NCBI RefSeq assembly: GCF_004310395.1
Contig: NZ_BFAX01000002.1
Coordinates: 62,001 to 126,000 of the forward strand
From: Methanofervidicoccus abyssi
GTDB taxonomy: Archaea; AGJL01; Methanococci; Methanococcales; Methanococcaceae
Direction of reading: 5' to 3'
DNA: 64,000 bases
Shown here: one piece after another, positions 35,311-45,273 of the stretch
Numbering within the stretch: the first letter of the stretch is position 1
How the letters are laid out: each line of letters opens with the position of its first letter
Made by a program: the position numbers and the translations under genes
The notes under the pieces: generated by a model
The model's database searches: none
Told to the model about the DNA's origin: nothing
The model's input: only the letters and a program-made list of their open reading frames with translations

Positions 35311-36066
35311 ATGCTCTATGTAGTAGGAATTGGCCCAGGTGGGGAAAGATACTTTACAAGAGAGGCTGAGGAAGTGTTGAAGAGTGTAGATCTTATAGTA
35401 TGTTACAGGGGGTATAGGAAGTATATAGAAAGATTCAAGAAGGAAGTCTATACAACTGGGATGAAAAAGGAGATAGAGCGTGTAAGATATGCCCTGAAGG
35501 AGGCGGAAAGAAGGGATGTTGCACTGGTATCCAGTGGGGATGCTACCATATACGGGATGGCTTCTTTGGTTTATGAGTTAGCAGTGAAGGATGGCTGTAG
35601 GGTACCTATAAAGGTAGTAAGTGGTATTACTGCCGCCAGTATATCTTCTGGGCTCTTAGGAGCCCCTCTAAATCACGACTTTGCAGTTGTTAGTCTAAGT
35701 GATCTACTTACACCTATAGAGGTGATACTAAAAAGGGTAAGGTGTGCCTTAGAGGGAGATTTTGTTTTAGTGTTGTACAATCCTCTAAGTAGATCTAGGA
35801 AAGAGCCTTTCTTAAGGACTATAGATATTATAAAAGAGTATAGAGAAAAGAGAGGTTTGGATTATATAGTAGGGATCGTTAAAAATGCTGGAAGAGAAGG
35901 TGAAGAGTGTAGAATTACAACCATAAGGGATATATGCGACAACTTAGGAGAGTATATGAAATTCATAGATATGAATACCACTTTGATAGTAGGAAATTCC
36001 AACACTAAAATAATCTGTAATAAGATGGTTACACCTAGGGGATATTTAGATAAATATAAAATATAA
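35311..36066 (+). CDS. cbiH: Cobalt-precorrin-3 C17-methyltransferase CbiH/CobJ
   Basis: Methylates C-17 and drives ring contraction in anaerobic cobamide synthesis. The 251-residue tetrapyrrole methylase has the family start LYVVGIGPGGERYFTREAEE (about residues 2-21), the SSGDATIYGMASL motif (about 74-86), VVSGITAASISSGLLGAPL (about 100-118) and VLYNPLSRSRKEP (about 153-165), all typical of CobJ/CbiH rather than the other methylases of the pathway. ATG after GGGGTAATT. Confidence 0.93.
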   Translation: MLYVVGIGPGGERYFTREAEEVLKSVDLIVCYRGYRKYIERFKKEVYTTGMKKEIERVRYALKEAERRDVALVSSGDATIYGMASLVYELAVKDGCRVPIKVVSGITAASISSGLLGAPLNHDFAVVSLSDLLTPIEVILKRVRCALEGDFVLVLYNPLSRSRKEPFLRTIDIIKEYREKRGLDYIVGIVKNAGREGEECRITTIRDICDNLGEYMKFIDMNTTLIVGNSNTKIICNKMVTPRGYLDKYKI

Positions 36067-36239
36067 TCTAAAAAATTACTCCACTACTGTACATTTAATA
36101 TTCTAACAGTATTACAAGACATACGACTGAAATTTATAAGAGCTTTGAATAGGAAGACGTTGTGTTTAAGGTTGTAATAGTTGGTAAGAAGTAGAATATA
36201 GTTAATATTTGTCCAAAAAATTAAAAAAGGATGAATATG

Positions 36240-36806
36240 ATGGAAATATACTTCGCCACTGGAAATTCCAACAAGGTAAAAGAAGCAGAGATCATCTTAA
36301 AAGACTTGAAAGGTATAAAGATAAAGGCAATAAATCTCCCTTACCCTGAAATCCAAGGTACCTTAGAAGAGGTTTCAGAATTTGGTGTAAAGTATCTCTA
36401 CAGTAAGATAAAGAAACCTGTATTTGTAGAAGACAGTGGATTTTTTATAGAGGTGTTAAAGGGCTTTCCAGGTACCTATTCAAGGTACGTCCAGGAAACC
36501 ATAGGAAATGAAGGTATATTGAAACTCATGGAGGGTTTTAAAGGGGAGGAGAGGAGGGCTTACTTTAAGAGTGTAGTAGGTTACTGTGACGAAGACGGCA
36601 TAAAGTTGTTTAAAGGTATTGTAAGAGGAAATGTATCCCATGAAATAAGGGATAAAGGGCATGGTTTTGCATACGACAGTATATTTATTCCAGAAGGGGA
36701 GAACAGGACCTTTGCGGAGATGACAAGAGAGGAAAAAAGTAGAATATCCCATAGGAGAAAAGCTCTAGAAAAATTTAAAGAATACATAGAGAAAAAGTTA
36801 CCTTAG
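36240..36806 (+). CDS. rdgB: XTP/dITP diphosphatase (Ham1/RdgB)
   Basis: Hydrolyses non-canonical purine nucleoside triphosphates (ITP, XTP) to keep them out of DNA and RNA. The 188-residue protein has [14 protein letters not shown] (about residues 3-16), the [19 protein letters not shown] motif (about 61-79), and SFDxxF-type [11 protein letters not shown] plus SHRRKAL at the end (about 137-147 and 169-175). It closely follows MJ0226, a structurally known member. Two ATGs precede (36231, 36237); ATG 36240 gives the MJ0226-like N-terminus. Confidence 0.95.
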   Translation: MEIYFATGNSNKVKEAEIILKDLKGIKIKAINLPYPEIQGTLEEVSEFGVKYLYSKIKKPVFVEDSGFFIEVLKGFPGTYSRYVQETIGNEGILKLMEGFKGEERRAYFKSVVGYCDEDGIKLFKGIVRGNVSHEIRDKGHGFAYDSIFIPEGENRTFAEMTREEKSRISHRRKALEKFKEYIEKKLP

Positions 36807-37120
36807 TCTCATTATAGAGATAGATACCTTCCTTTTAACTTCTGAAGATTGGAGGAGATAGAGATTCCACTTCTCTATATTATCTATAGAATAATCCTAT
36901 ATCATACAGTAAAAATTTTTTCACAGTATTCTAATGTCCAGAAAAACATCTGAGATATGACATAGTTATATTATTTATCCTAGCACTCATTTTTAATTTT
37001 TTATCTTTTTTATTTTTTTATAATAATTTATTGAATAATTAAATTACAAGTTATAAATTATATCCAGTCGTTAATAGAAGTTCTATAAACTTTTATATTT
37101 TTTATAAAACAGGAATAAAA
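36807..37120. other. Convergent intergenic gap
   Basis: The 314 bp between rdgB and the FAH-family gene are AT-rich and contain no gene or clear structured element. T tracts on both strands can serve as terminators. Confidence 0.5.
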
Positions 37121-37732
37121 TTACACTACATAATTTCTCAAGATTCCTATTCCCTCGATTTCACACTCTACAACATCCCCCCTCTTCAACCTACCAACCC
37201 CTGGTGGAGTCCCAGTGGAAATGATATCATGAGGATAAAGAGTCATAACTTCTGATATAAACTCTATCAACTCTTCTACACTAAATATCATATTCTTGGT
37301 GTTAGATTTTTGTCTAATCTCTTTGTTAACCCTCAACTGGATATCCAAGTTCCCTGGGTCTATATCTTTTACTATCTTTGGACCTATAGGACAGAAGGTG
37401 TCGAAGGATTTGGCCCTTGTCCACTGGCCGTCTCTCTTTTGAATATCCCGGGCGGTAACGTCGTTTAGTATAGTGTATCCCATAATGTAGTCGAGAGCAT
37501 CCTCTTTTTTCACATCCTTGCATTTCTTGCCTATCACAATAGCCAATTCCACTTCGTGATCCACCCTTTTAGACTGCTTAGGTAATACAATCTTCTCTTC
37601 ATGGTAGATGATAGAAGATGTAGGTTTTAGAAATATAACAGGCTCTTCTGGTATTTCCATGTTAAGTTCCTCTGCATGATCCCTATAGTTTAAACCTACA
37701 CAGACAACCTTCGTTGGATTTATATTTAACAT
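37121..37732 (-). CDS. Fumarylacetoacetate hydrolase (FAH) family protein
   Basis: FAH-fold metal-dependent enzymes hydrolyse C-C bonds, decarboxylate or isomerise small oxo acids. In 203 residues the core motifs are CVGLNYRDHAEE (about residues 11-22), the metal-ligand region DHEVELAIVIGKKCKDV (about 58-74), GYTILNDVTARDIQ (about 85-98) and DIISTGTPPGVG (about 169-180). It lacks the N-terminal extension of longer relatives, and is similar in layout to MJ1656. Substrate unknown. It starts 10 bases after the upstream DUF2226-like gene, so the two are probably co-transcribed. Confidence 0.85.
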   Translation of the reverse strand: MLNINPTKVVCVGLNYRDHAEELNMEIPEEPVIFLKPTSSIIYHEEKIVLPKQSKRVDHEVELAIVIGKKCKDVKKEDALDYIMGYTILNDVTARDIQKRDGQWTRAKSFDTFCPIGPKIVKDIDPGNLDIQLRVNKEIRQKSNTKNMIFSVEELIEFISEVMTLYPHDIISTGTPPGVGRLKRGDVVECEIEGIGILRNYVV

Positions 37733-37741
37733 GTTTTCCCT

Positions 37742-38974
37742 TTATAGAATACTTATAGATATATTTAAAGAGTATTCTGTAGGTATATACTTCTTTATAA
37801 TGTTATCTATATTCCTCTTTATTGATTCTGGGTTTATGATTATATTCATTAAATTCAAACCAAAGAGTTTTTTTGTCTCTACTGTTACGTATCCTCTTAT
37901 CCAATAAATTCCATCCTCCCAACTTATCTCCAGTGATACATTAACTTTTTTAACTCTCTTCATATTACTACATATTTTAACAATCTCCTCTTCTATTCTC
38001 CTTTTTAGACTGAACAATTCATCAAAAGAAGGAGCATAATATTCTTTCAATATATTTTCAACCCACTCTTCATCCGGGTCTTTTAATCCTAATTTTTTCA
38101 GTAATTCCTCCCTGGAATATGTGAGATCTTCTTCTGACAGTATTTCTTCTACGGTGGCACTTTCTATATCGATATCGATATCATTAATATCAAAGATGCT
38201 CTCTTCCATATCCTCTTCAGCGGCAGTGTCGTCATTATTTCTATCTATGGTTTTTTCTTCATGAAGTATCCTCATACCTGGATAACTGTTTAATAGAGAT
38301 TTTACATAATCTTCCCTATATTCATAGATATGAACGGTAGATATGTACTTCTCTAGTAACTTTTTTATTTTCCTGTATGCTATACTTCCATATAAGATAC
38401 CATAGTTATCTTCATAGGCAGCCATTAAAGGTTCCCTACCCTTATATACCAAATATCCATTTCTATAGATATTCAGAACAGAAATATTAATATGTACGAG
38501 ATAGTATTTATCTTCTTTTAAATAACTTTCAAAATTCCTTACTTTGTTTTTATCTACACTTTGGATATATTTGATATGGGAAGTGTTAAGATAGATATCG
38601 TTACAGCACCCTATCAGTATATTTCTATTTTTATTAAGAAATTTATCAATCTCTTTAGTATCACCTTTTATCCTTATAGAACTCCTACTTATAAATAACT
38701 GTCCCATAATTCTCTCATCTTCTAAAATATAGAGAAGTACTTTCTTATTAATATCTTGAAGTATCTCATAAGCTATCTCAGTATCTCCATAGATGTTCCA
38801 CAATTCTCCATCTGTGTATATGTTACTTACAATCTCTCCATCCTTAACAGTAAATATATGGACTTCATCAACATCATTCTTATTCATGAAGACAAAATAA
38901 ATACATCCTTTATCCAACTCTTTTAAAACATCTTTTAAATTAATATCAGCGATATTACTTACAATTTTTGTCAT
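37742..38974 (-). CDS. Uncharacterised methanogen protein, DUF2226-like
   Basis: Function unknown. The 410-residue protein has an N-terminal alpha/beta region (about 1-235, with CIYFVFMNKNDVDEVHIF), an acidic low-complexity linker rich in Asp/Glu/Ile (about 240-275), and a C-terminal region with repeated beta-strand pattern (VKKVNVSLEISWEDGIYWI, about 340-358). It resembles, from memory, the DUF2226 proteins of Methanococcales. The frame opens 13 codons earlier, but GGTGTT with a 3-base spacer selects ATG 38974. No membrane spans. Confidence 0.65.
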   Translation of the reverse strand: MTKIVSNIADINLKDVLKELDKGCIYFVFMNKNDVDEVHIFTVKDGEIVSNIYTDGELWNIYGDTEIAYEILQDINKKVLLYILEDERIMGQLFISRSSIRIKGDTKEIDKFLNKNRNILIGCCNDIYLNTSHIKYIQSVDKNKVRNFESYLKEDKYYLVHINISVLNIYRNGYLVYKGREPLMAAYEDNYGILYGSIAYRKIKKLLEKYISTVHIYEYREDYVKSLLNSYPGMRILHEEKTIDRNNDDTAAEEDMEESIFDINDIDIDIESATVEEILSEEDLTYSREELLKKLGLKDPDEEWVENILKEYYAPSFDELFSLKRRIEEEIVKICSNMKRVKKVNVSLEISWEDGIYWIRGYVTVETKKLFGLNLMNIIINPESIKRNIDNIIKKYIPTEYSLNISISIL

Positions 38975-39389
38975 ATTAACACCAAATTTAAAGGGAAAGA
39001 CTGTTCTATTCAATATATTATTATTTCATATTTAGGTAATTAATATTTATATATTTTGAACTTTTTCAATCCTATCAAAAAACAGTAAAATTAGTTAAAA
39101 AAGTTATGAAATAAAAAAATAAAGAAAAAGAAAAGATTTTAAAATAAAAAACCTTATTACTTCGAATATAAATTTTTGAAAGTATTGGGTATTACCGATT
39201 CCTTTGGGTATTCTTTATACAATGGTAGAATTTTCTTATCCTATCCCAGTATAGTTAATGGTTTTATTTTTTTTACTAAATATTTTTTATTTATTATAAG
39301 GTTGGAATTTTTTTTAATAATATCTCTTTTTAATCACTAAGTTTGGTAAGTGCTGGGAGATATTAAAATAAAATTAAATAAAAATGAGA
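38975..39389. other. Intergenic gap between egsA and the DUF2226-like gene
   Basis: The 415 bp are AT-rich and without a gene; they must hold the terminator of egsA (T-rich on the reverse strand, for example the A-runs at 39110-39150) and the promoter of the DUF2226-like gene. Nothing else seen. Confidence 0.5.
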
Positions 39390-40391
39390 TTATATAACTT
39401 CACACTCCTTTAATATCTCTTCAGCTCTCTCCTTAGAGATACCTTTCCTCAATATTGTATACCTTTTCCTAATAGCATGGGCTATTGTCAGTGCCTCGAT
39501 GAGAATCTCCTCTTCAAAACCTAATTTCTTCCCTGTAGTAGGTGCTCCAACTCTTTTCAAGGATAATCTGATATTTTCCATATCTTCATAGCTGAGATTA
39601 TCTTCTTTATAGTGCAGATAGGAAGAGATAATAGTACCCACTCCACACTGCTCCCCATGGAGACTATCTACATCTAACTCGTACTTTTTCTTTAAGTAAT
39701 CTAAGGCATGGGAAAAGAGATGTTCACTTCCAGAGGCAGGCCTGGTAGAACCTGCTATAGATATAGTGATTCCACTACCTATAAGAGCCTTTACAAGCTT
39801 TTCAGGGTAGTGGGATAGATGGATATCTCTTAATACGTAATCCATCAACTCCTCTGCAATGGTTTTTGAGAAGATAGCAGAACTCTCACTGTAACCTTCT
39901 CCTATCTCTCTATGGGCGAGTTTCCAATCCAACACAGCTGTTATGTTAGATACCATATCCCCAAAACCTGCACTTAGTAGTCTCTTAGGAGATTTTCTTA
40001 TGATATTTAAATCCACTACTACAGCTATTGGGGGATCTACCAAAATAGAAGGCTGTCTTAGAGATACGACAGGTGATGCTATACCGTCGTTTGATGCCGT
40101 GGTAGGCATGGATATAAATGGGATTCCTGTTTGATATGCGATATATTTACCTATATCTATAGATCTCCCACCCCCTACCCCTATCACAGAGTCGTATCCT
40201 TTTGTAATATTTTTAATATCACTATCTTCGAGATTTATATCACTGTAGTATATATATTCAAAATCTGGAGCATATTTTTTGGTACTTTTACCCACTACAA
40301 CTAAGGGATTTTTCAGGTTAAGTTTTGAAAGAATTTCATATATGGCATTTCTATCCTCATCTACCACTATATATCTCGGTATTGTAATCAT
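39390..40391 (-). CDS. egsA: sn-glycerol-1-phosphate dehydrogenase
   Basis: Reduces dihydroxyacetone phosphate to sn-glycerol-1-phosphate, the archaeal lipid backbone. The 333-residue protein belongs to the iron-containing/glycerol-dehydrogenase fold: [13 protein letters not shown] (about residues 78-90) for NAD(P), [13 protein letters not shown] (about 99-111), [10 protein letters not shown] with a metal-ligand Asp (about 145-154), and [10 protein letters not shown] and [10 protein letters not shown] with the metal-ligand histidines (about 226-256). Start ATG 40391 preferred over GTG 40400. It overlaps nothing and follows the phosphoesterase gene after 16 bases. Confidence 0.95.
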   Translation of the reverse strand: MITIPRYIVVDEDRNAIYEILSKLNLKNPLVVVGKSTKKYAPDFEYIYYSDINLEDSDIKNITKGYDSVIGVGGGRSIDIGKYIAYQTGIPFISMPTTASNDGIASPVVSLRQPSILVDPPIAVVVDLNIIRKSPKRLLSAGFGDMVSNITAVLDWKLAHREIGEGYSESSAIFSKTIAEELMDYVLRDIHLSHYPEKLVKALIGSGITISIAGSTRPASGSEHLFSHALDYLKKKYELDVDSLHGEQCGVGTIISSYLHYKEDNLSYEDMENIRLSLKRVGAPTTGKKLGFEEEILIEALTIAHAIRKRYTILRKGISKERAEEILKECEVI

Positions 40392-40407
40392 TTTTTCCAC
40401 ATCGTCG

Positions 40408-40905
40408 TTATTTTAAAGATATTAAAGTTGGATTTATACGGTTATCTTCAATTTCAACTTTCATTATACTCTTCTCAAATACTCTTGGCACTGTAGGACT
40501 CCCTGGATTTAGTAGGAGGATCTTTTTATTTAACTTCTCAATATAGATTTCTTTAATAAGTGGTATATGGGTATGTCCTGAAATCAGTGCGTCTAAATTT
40601 TTTTCTAGGGAGTAATATTTCATCATTAATACATTTCCCCTTGGGTATATAATATCTCCATGTATAATTCCAATATTAAAACCTTCAATATTCAACACTA
40701 TTTCCCTTGGAAGGTCTAGATAATCCATATTACCTCTTACAGCGACAGTTTTACTGATGTCTCTTAAATCTTCTAATACACACTCCGATGTTATATCACC
40801 ACAATGTATGATTAGATCTACATCTGAAAAATGTTGAAATATCTTTTTAGGAACCTTATCTGCCCTGTCGTATACGTGAGTATCCGAGATAACCCCTAAG
40901 ATCAA
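40408..40905 (-). CDS. Calcineurin-like phosphoesterase, YfcE/MJ0936 family
   Basis: A small two-metal phosphodiesterase of about 165 residues. Metal-binding motifs are in order: [10 protein letters not shown] (about residues 4-13), IIHCGDI (about 32-38), VRGNMDY (about 55-61), GIIHGD (about 79-84) and SGHTHIP (about 111-117). Such proteins hydrolyse model phosphodiesters; the natural substrate is unknown. GTG 40914 and ATG 40911 fall inside the GGTGAT Shine-Dalgarno, so TTG 40905 with a 4-base spacer is my start. Likely co-transcribed with egsA. Confidence 0.85.
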   Translation of the reverse strand: MILGVISDTHVYDRADKVPKKIFQHFSDVDLIIHCGDITSECVLEDLRDISKTVAVRGNMDYLDLPREIVLNIEGFNIGIIHGDIIYPRGNVLMMKYYSLEKNLDALISGHTHIPLIKEIYIEKLNKKILLLNPGSPTVPRVFEKSIMKVEIEDNRINPTLISLK

Positions 40906-41080
40906 TTTCATCACCTATATTTATTATTTTATGTTATAATCATTTTTTAAAGTTATTATTAAAATTTAAAATATTATTAAAATTATTAAAAAAAATTATT
41001 AAAAATAAAACGAAAACTATTCATTTAAATGTATAAATTTTTTCTTTATTAATAAATACATAAATTTTTATTAAAACAAT

Positions 41081-41088
41081 AAAAAAAG
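41081..41088 (-). terminator. U-tract terminator of SRP RNA
   Basis: On the reverse strand the SRP RNA 3' end AGCCAC is followed by ACC and TTTTTTT (41081-41087), a standard archaeal U-tract terminator. Confidence 0.65.
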
Positions 41089-41090
41089 GT

Positions 41091-41398
41091 GTGGCTTCCT
41101 TGGGGTGGACATGGATCTCTTCTACCCATTGCCCCCAAGTCCTACTCCATTCCGCTCCCCTGTGAGCGTCGACGTCCTACCTACCGCTGCTCCCTTCCGG
41201 GCCTGACGGGGTTCGGTAGGTAAAGGAGGTTACCTACTTCCTCCGAAGTAGGCCCCTCCACCGTCTTACCCCACAGGACGAAATATCATTATAGGACTTG
41301 GGGATGGATAGAAAAGATCCATGCCGCCCCCAAGTTTTCGGCCCCCGCATAAGGCGATTTCGGGTTACAGGGGACGCCTAACCCCCCGGCCTAGCCAC
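41091..41398 (-). ncRNA. ffs: SRP RNA (7S RNA)
   Basis: A 308-nt very GC-rich RNA in AT-rich surroundings. On the reverse strand it begins GUGGCU and ends AGCCAC, which pair (helix 1). The S domain contains the universal helix 8 sequence with GUCAGGCCCGGAAGGGAGCA, including the GNAR tetraloop side and the asymmetric loop that binds SRP54; long complementary blocks (GGACUUGGGGGC with GCCCCCAAGUCC-like partners) form the helix 5 rod. It guides membrane and secretory proteins co-translationally with SRP54/SRP19. Confidence 0.96.
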
Positions 41399-41418
41399 AG
41401 ATAGTTATTAATATAAGG

Positions 41419-41434
41419 TAGTATATATATTTTA
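41419..41434 (-). promoter_or_regulatory. BRE/TATA promoter of SRP RNA
   Basis: On the reverse strand AAAATATATATAC (about 41421-41433) lies 25-30 bases before the RNA's first base at 41398, the standard archaeal distance. Confidence 0.7.
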
Positions 41435-41507
41435 CTCTTTTATATAGAAAAAGATGGGATACTGGTAGAGATGAGAGAAAAAAAGGAGTGTAATTTATTA
41501 CTCTTTT

Positions 41508-42365
41508 TTAAAACACAGGTATATTTTCTTTCAAAAACTTAGGCACTGCTAAGAATACACCTCTATGGACATCTTCATCGTAGTACTTAGTCTCTATATT
41601 TTTAAGTCTCTCTCTGATCTTCTCAGGAGATACTTCTAAAGGATCATATTTTTTCGAAGCTAGGGTGAAGCTCCAGAACCCACTTGGATATGTTGGTATG
41701 GCATACACCATAAGTTTTACGATGTTAAACCCTGCATCTTCCAGGTATCTTTTAATATTGAGAATGAGGTCTCTGTTGAATATAGGACTCTCTGTTTGCT
41801 GTACCATCACTCCATCTTCCTCTAAACACTTGTATACATTCTTGTAGAAATCCTTCTCAAAAAGACCCTTTGCAGGCCCTACAGGATCTGGACAATCTAC
41901 GATGATAACGTCATACTTCTCCTTACATTGAGCAACGTACTCTATCCCGTCTGTGAATATGGTAGTTACCTTTTCGTTGTCTATCTGGCAACTAAGAGTA
42001 GGTAGATACTTCTTACATACCTCTACAACCATTTCGTCCAACTCTACAAAATCCACCCTCTCCACAGTGTCATGTTTAAGTACCTCCCTTATGGTACCTC
42101 CATCCCCCCCTCCGATAACTAGTATCTTCTTAGGATCTGGATGGGTAAACATGGCAGGGTGAGTTATAAGTTCATGGTATATAAACTCGTCCTTCTCTGT
42201 AGTTTGAAAGGTGTTATCCAGTACAAGCGCTCTACCGAATGTAACGGTATCTAAGATTTGTATCTCCTGATACTTAGATCTTCCTGTAAATAGAACGTCC
42301 TTTACCTTAACGGATATCTTGAGATCTTTTGTCTGATATTCTGAAAACCACAATTCACAGGGCAA
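41508..42365 (-). CDS. speE: Polyamine aminopropyltransferase (spermidine synthase)
   Basis: Transfers an aminopropyl group from decarboxylated SAM to putrescine or agmatine. The 285-residue protein has the family motifs ALVLDNTFQTTEKDEFIYHE (about residues 46-65), the dcSAM-binding VIGGGDGGTIREV (about 84-96), the catalytic IIVDCPDPVGPA (about 153-164) and a C-terminal FWSFTLASKK. TTG start after GGAGGGATATC. It is the third gene of the polyamine run pdaD-speD-speE, which lies on one strand with short spacers. Acceptor preference cannot be read from sequence. Confidence 0.94.
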   Translation of the reverse strand: MPCELWFSEYQTKDLKISVKVKDVLFTGRSKYQEIQILDTVTFGRALVLDNTFQTTEKDEFIYHELITHPAMFTHPDPKKILVIGGGDGGTIREVLKHDTVERVDFVELDEMVVEVCKKYLPTLSCQIDNEKVTTIFTDGIEYVAQCKEKYDVIIVDCPDPVGPAKGLFEKDFYKNVYKCLEEDGVMVQQTESPIFNRDLILNIKRYLEDAGFNIVKLMVYAIPTYPSGFWSFTLASKKYDPLEVSPEKIRERLKNIETKYYDEDVHRGVFLAVPKFLKENIPVF

Positions 42366-42406
42366 GATATCCCTCCAAGATTATTATTCCTGTGAATAAC
42401 TGATAG

Positions 42407-42760
42407 TCAATCCACTATATTACCTCTCTTTATATCTATCACTTCGAAGTTACTTGGTTTTAGAAAGGACTTTATTGTAGGGAGGGCATCTTCTGGATTT
42501 ACATGCTCACCACAGGTAAATACATCTATTGCAGCGTATCCCAACTCAGGCCAAGTATGAATGGATATATGACTCTCCGCCAGAACTGCAACCCCCGTAA
42601 CTCCTTGAGGGGAGAATTTATGGGTTTTTACACATATCAAAGTTGCTCCACAGGCTTTTACAGCATCTATTAACATCTTCTCAATACCCTTCTGATCGTC
42701 GAGAGCCTTACTATCACAGCCCCAAAGTTCCAGTATCAGGTGCTTTCCCAAGTGTTTCAA
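42407..42760 (-). CDS. speD: S-adenosylmethionine decarboxylase proenzyme
   Basis: Makes the aminopropyl donor. This short prokaryotic class proenzyme (117 residues) self-cleaves at the serine of [11 protein letters not shown] (about residues 61-71) to form a pyruvoyl group; [11 protein letters not shown] (about 5-15) and IDVFTCGEH (about 78-86) hold the catalytic cysteine and histidine. A GTG at 42769 is part of the GGGGTGGG Shine-Dalgarno; TTG 42760 with a 4-base spacer gives MKHLGKHL, as in related proteins. Confidence 0.95.
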   Translation of the reverse strand: MKHLGKHLILELWGCDSKALDDQKGIEKMLIDAVKACGATLICVKTHKFSPQGVTGVAVLAESHISIHTWPELGYAAIDVFTCGEHVNPEDALPTIKSFLKPSNFEVIDIKRGNIVD

Positions 42761-42863
42761 TAGTCCCACCCCCTTTTAAATTTTTATAAATTTTATCATC
42801 AATAATTTTATGTTATTTCTTTAACTAAATATTTTTATTATTATTTTTAAGATTTATCTTATT

Positions 42864-43364
42864 TTATTTATACCATAGAACTGCTCCTGCAAAGGCACAT
42901 CCTACTTTCTCTACAGTGTGTTCTGAAGATATAGAGATTATTTTGTCAATTTCCCACCCTCTCATCTCAAATCCTTCTTTCGCCATCTCCACAACTTTAT
43001 TTTCAGCCTCTCTTTTACTACAGATACCTTCGTATTCCATTATAAGACCACACAACTCCTTGTCCCTTGGAAGAGCAACACTCACTGCTGCCGCTATTGT
43101 CTCCCCTTTTACATCACTTGTGTAGTACCCGTAGGCTATTGGCACTAAGGAACCCATAGGTATCCTAGGTAGTGGAATGACATCTACCTTAGGTGGTACA
43201 ATACTACTGATCCTGATTAAATTTAAATTACCTACTCCTGCATTAAGAAGGGCTCTATCGAAGGCATTTAGTGAATTACTCCCTTCTCCATTCCCTGCAA
43301 CTAAGGAGAGAGTATTTGGTAAGGAAGGAAATATAAAACCACTATTTACTTCCCCTTTTTCCAC
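42864..43364 (-). CDS. pdaD: Pyruvoyl-dependent arginine decarboxylase
   Basis: Converts arginine to agmatine, the entry to archaeal polyamines. The 166-residue proenzyme cleaves between the serines of IRISSIVPP (about residues 50-58) to give the beta chain and the pyruvoyl alpha chain. Other family marks are [16 protein letters not shown] (about 34-49) and [12 protein letters not shown] at the end. GTG start after GGAGGTGTC with a 3-base spacer. First gene of the polyamine run; whether agmatine goes through agmatinase or aminopropylagmatine is not shown here. Confidence 0.95.
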   Translation of the reverse strand: MEKGEVNSGFIFPSLPNTLSLVAGNGEGSNSLNAFDRALLNAGVGNLNLIRISSIVPPKVDVIPLPRIPMGSLVPIAYGYYTSDVKGETIAAAVSVALPRDKELCGLIMEYEGICSKREAENKVVEMAKEGFEMRGWEIDKIISISSEHTVEKVGCAFAGAVLWYK

Positions 43365-43532
43365 AGAGACACCTCCTAAGGCTATAAAAACGAATAAAAA
43401 ATATTATTTATGAAAATAGATATTTTTATAATAAATAAAAATAGTTTTTGTTAAAATATCTCTACAATAATAAAACCTACTAATATATAAAATATTCGGT
43501 TAAAGTAAAAAATGATTTAAACGGTTTAAACT

Positions 43533-45104
43533 ATGAGAATACTTATAATTACTGGGAAACAGGCCTATCAAAAGGTAAAGGAGGCTGTAAAAAAGTACAA
43601 CTACGTAGATGTGCATATGGCCAACATCTCTATAGCTGCATTTTTAACGCCGAGGATGATAATAAGAGAAATAAAATCCTTGGAGAGGAGTTTCAACAAG
43701 TCTCTCTCAGAGATATATGATTTTGTACTGGTCACTGGATTAATTAGACACGATCTAAAAGTAGTTGAGGAAGAGACTGGAATAAGGTGTTACAAATCAA
43801 CGAGAGAGGCTTCGGATATTCCACTACTTTTGGATAATTTGGAGAGTATAGAGTTATCTACAAAGGACTATGCAGATACCCAGATATTAAAGTATCTAAG
43901 TGAAGAAGCTGAAAATCTAATAAGGGAGTACGAAGAGAGATCTCTGTCTTTAGGAGATATTAAAATAGGTTCCTTAAAGGTAGGAGATAACTACCCTATG
44001 AGGATACTTGGGGAAATAGTCCATGTCCCATGGCTGAAAGATAAGGAGTTGGAAAAGAGGGTTATATATTATGTAGAGAGTGGAGCAGATATGATAGATC
44101 TGGGAATGGTATCCAACGAAGATCACTCCAAGGATCTAGAAAGAATCCTGAAGATAGTCAGGGATGTTACAGATAAACCTGTTAGTATAGACACTATGAA
44201 CACTAAGGAATTAATCCAGGGTATAAAGTTAGATGTGGACATGATACTCAGTGTAGATGGAGGAAATCTAGAGGAATTACTACCTTATTTGAAGGATGGA
44301 AATACCGTCCCAGTAATACTCCCCACAAACTACAAGTTGAATATAGTGCCAAGGAGTGCAACAGAGAGGGTAGAGATGTTGGAGAAGAATATAAGCAAAT
44401 TGATAGAAGAAGGTGTAAAAGTTGTTGGAGATCTTATATTAGAGCCTATAAACAACAACTTCGTGGAGAGTGTAATAGCCTATAAAGTCTTTAAGGAGAG
44501 AAACAGGATACCAACGTTCTTCGGTGTAGGCAATGTAAGTGAGTTGTTAGATGCAGACAGTAATGGGGTCAATGCCCTCCTTGCAGCTATAGGATCTGAA
44601 GTTGGTGCCAATATACTATTTACTCCGGAGGCATCTTCTAAGTGTAGGTTTTCGATAAAGGAGTTGAAGATCGCCTCCAAGATGATGTTCTTAGCAAAGA
44701 TAAGAAACTCAATACCAAAGGATGTAGGATTCCACCTGATAAACTACAAGGATAAGAAGTTCGATGAAATTGTAACATATAAAAACTACGATGTACCTAT
44801 CATAACTGCGAAGGAGAATCCAAAAGTAGTATTAGATAGAGTAAGTTTTAAGATAGAGTTAGACAGGGAGAATAAATATATAGTAGTGATTGTTTTTGAT
44901 AAGAGAAAAAAACCTATATGTATAGTTAAAGGGAAGAAGGCTAAGGAAATATACGATACCCTCATAAGGAAGAATCTCATTGGTATGATGGACCATGCCG
45001 CTTATATAGGCAGAGAACTTCAGAAAGCTGAAATAGCCTTGAGGATAGGCAAGAAGTATATTCAAGATTTTGAACTCTTTTATAATGAGTTTTGGGAAAG
45101 TTGA
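43533..45104 (+). CDS. Dihydropteroate synthase-related protein (MJ0107 type)
   Basis: A methanogen-specific relative of dihydropteroate synthase with an extra N-terminal domain (about residues 1-150). The TIM-barrel DHPS-like part is about 155-390, with GADMIDLGMVS (about 184-194), PVSIDTMNT (about 220-228), ILSVDGGNLEEL (about 237-248) and LILEPINNN (about 301-309); a third domain follows to residue 523. The usual pterin-binding lysine/arginine pattern of DHPS is only partly present. A role in methanopterin synthesis has been considered for this family, but the reaction is not certain. ATG with weak Shine-Dalgarno; divergent from pdaD. Confidence 0.8.
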   Translation: MRILIITGKQAYQKVKEAVKKYNYVDVHMANISIAAFLTPRMIIREIKSLERSFNKSLSEIYDFVLVTGLIRHDLKVVEEETGIRCYKSTREASDIPLLLDNLESIELSTKDYADTQILKYLSEEAENLIREYEERSLSLGDIKIGSLKVGDNYPMRILGEIVHVPWLKDKELEKRVIYYVESGADMIDLGMVSNEDHSKDLERILKIVRDVTDKPVSIDTMNTKELIQGIKLDVDMILSVDGGNLEELLPYLKDGNTVPVILPTNYKLNIVPRSATERVEMLEKNISKLIEEGVKVVGDLILEPINNNFVESVIAYKVFKERNRIPTFFGVGNVSELLDADSNGVNALLAAIGSEVGANILFTPEASSKCRFSIKELKIASKMMFLAKIRNSIPKDVGFHLINYKDKKFDEIVTYKNYDVPIITAKENPKVVLDRVSFKIELDRENKYIVVIVFDKRKKPICIVKGKKAKEIYDTLIRKNLIGMMDHAAYIGRELQKAEIALRIGKKYIQDFELFYNEFWES

Positions 45105-45273
45105 AAAAAATAATTTATATAACAACTAATGGGACTTTTAAAGAGACGAAGGTTCTAGAGTGTCTTCTAACTACAATATTGAAAATAAAACTAAATGCTA
45201 TATGCTATAAAACTTAAATAATTATTATTTATATTTTCTTTAGAAAAATAAAGCGTAAGATTATGTGGTAATT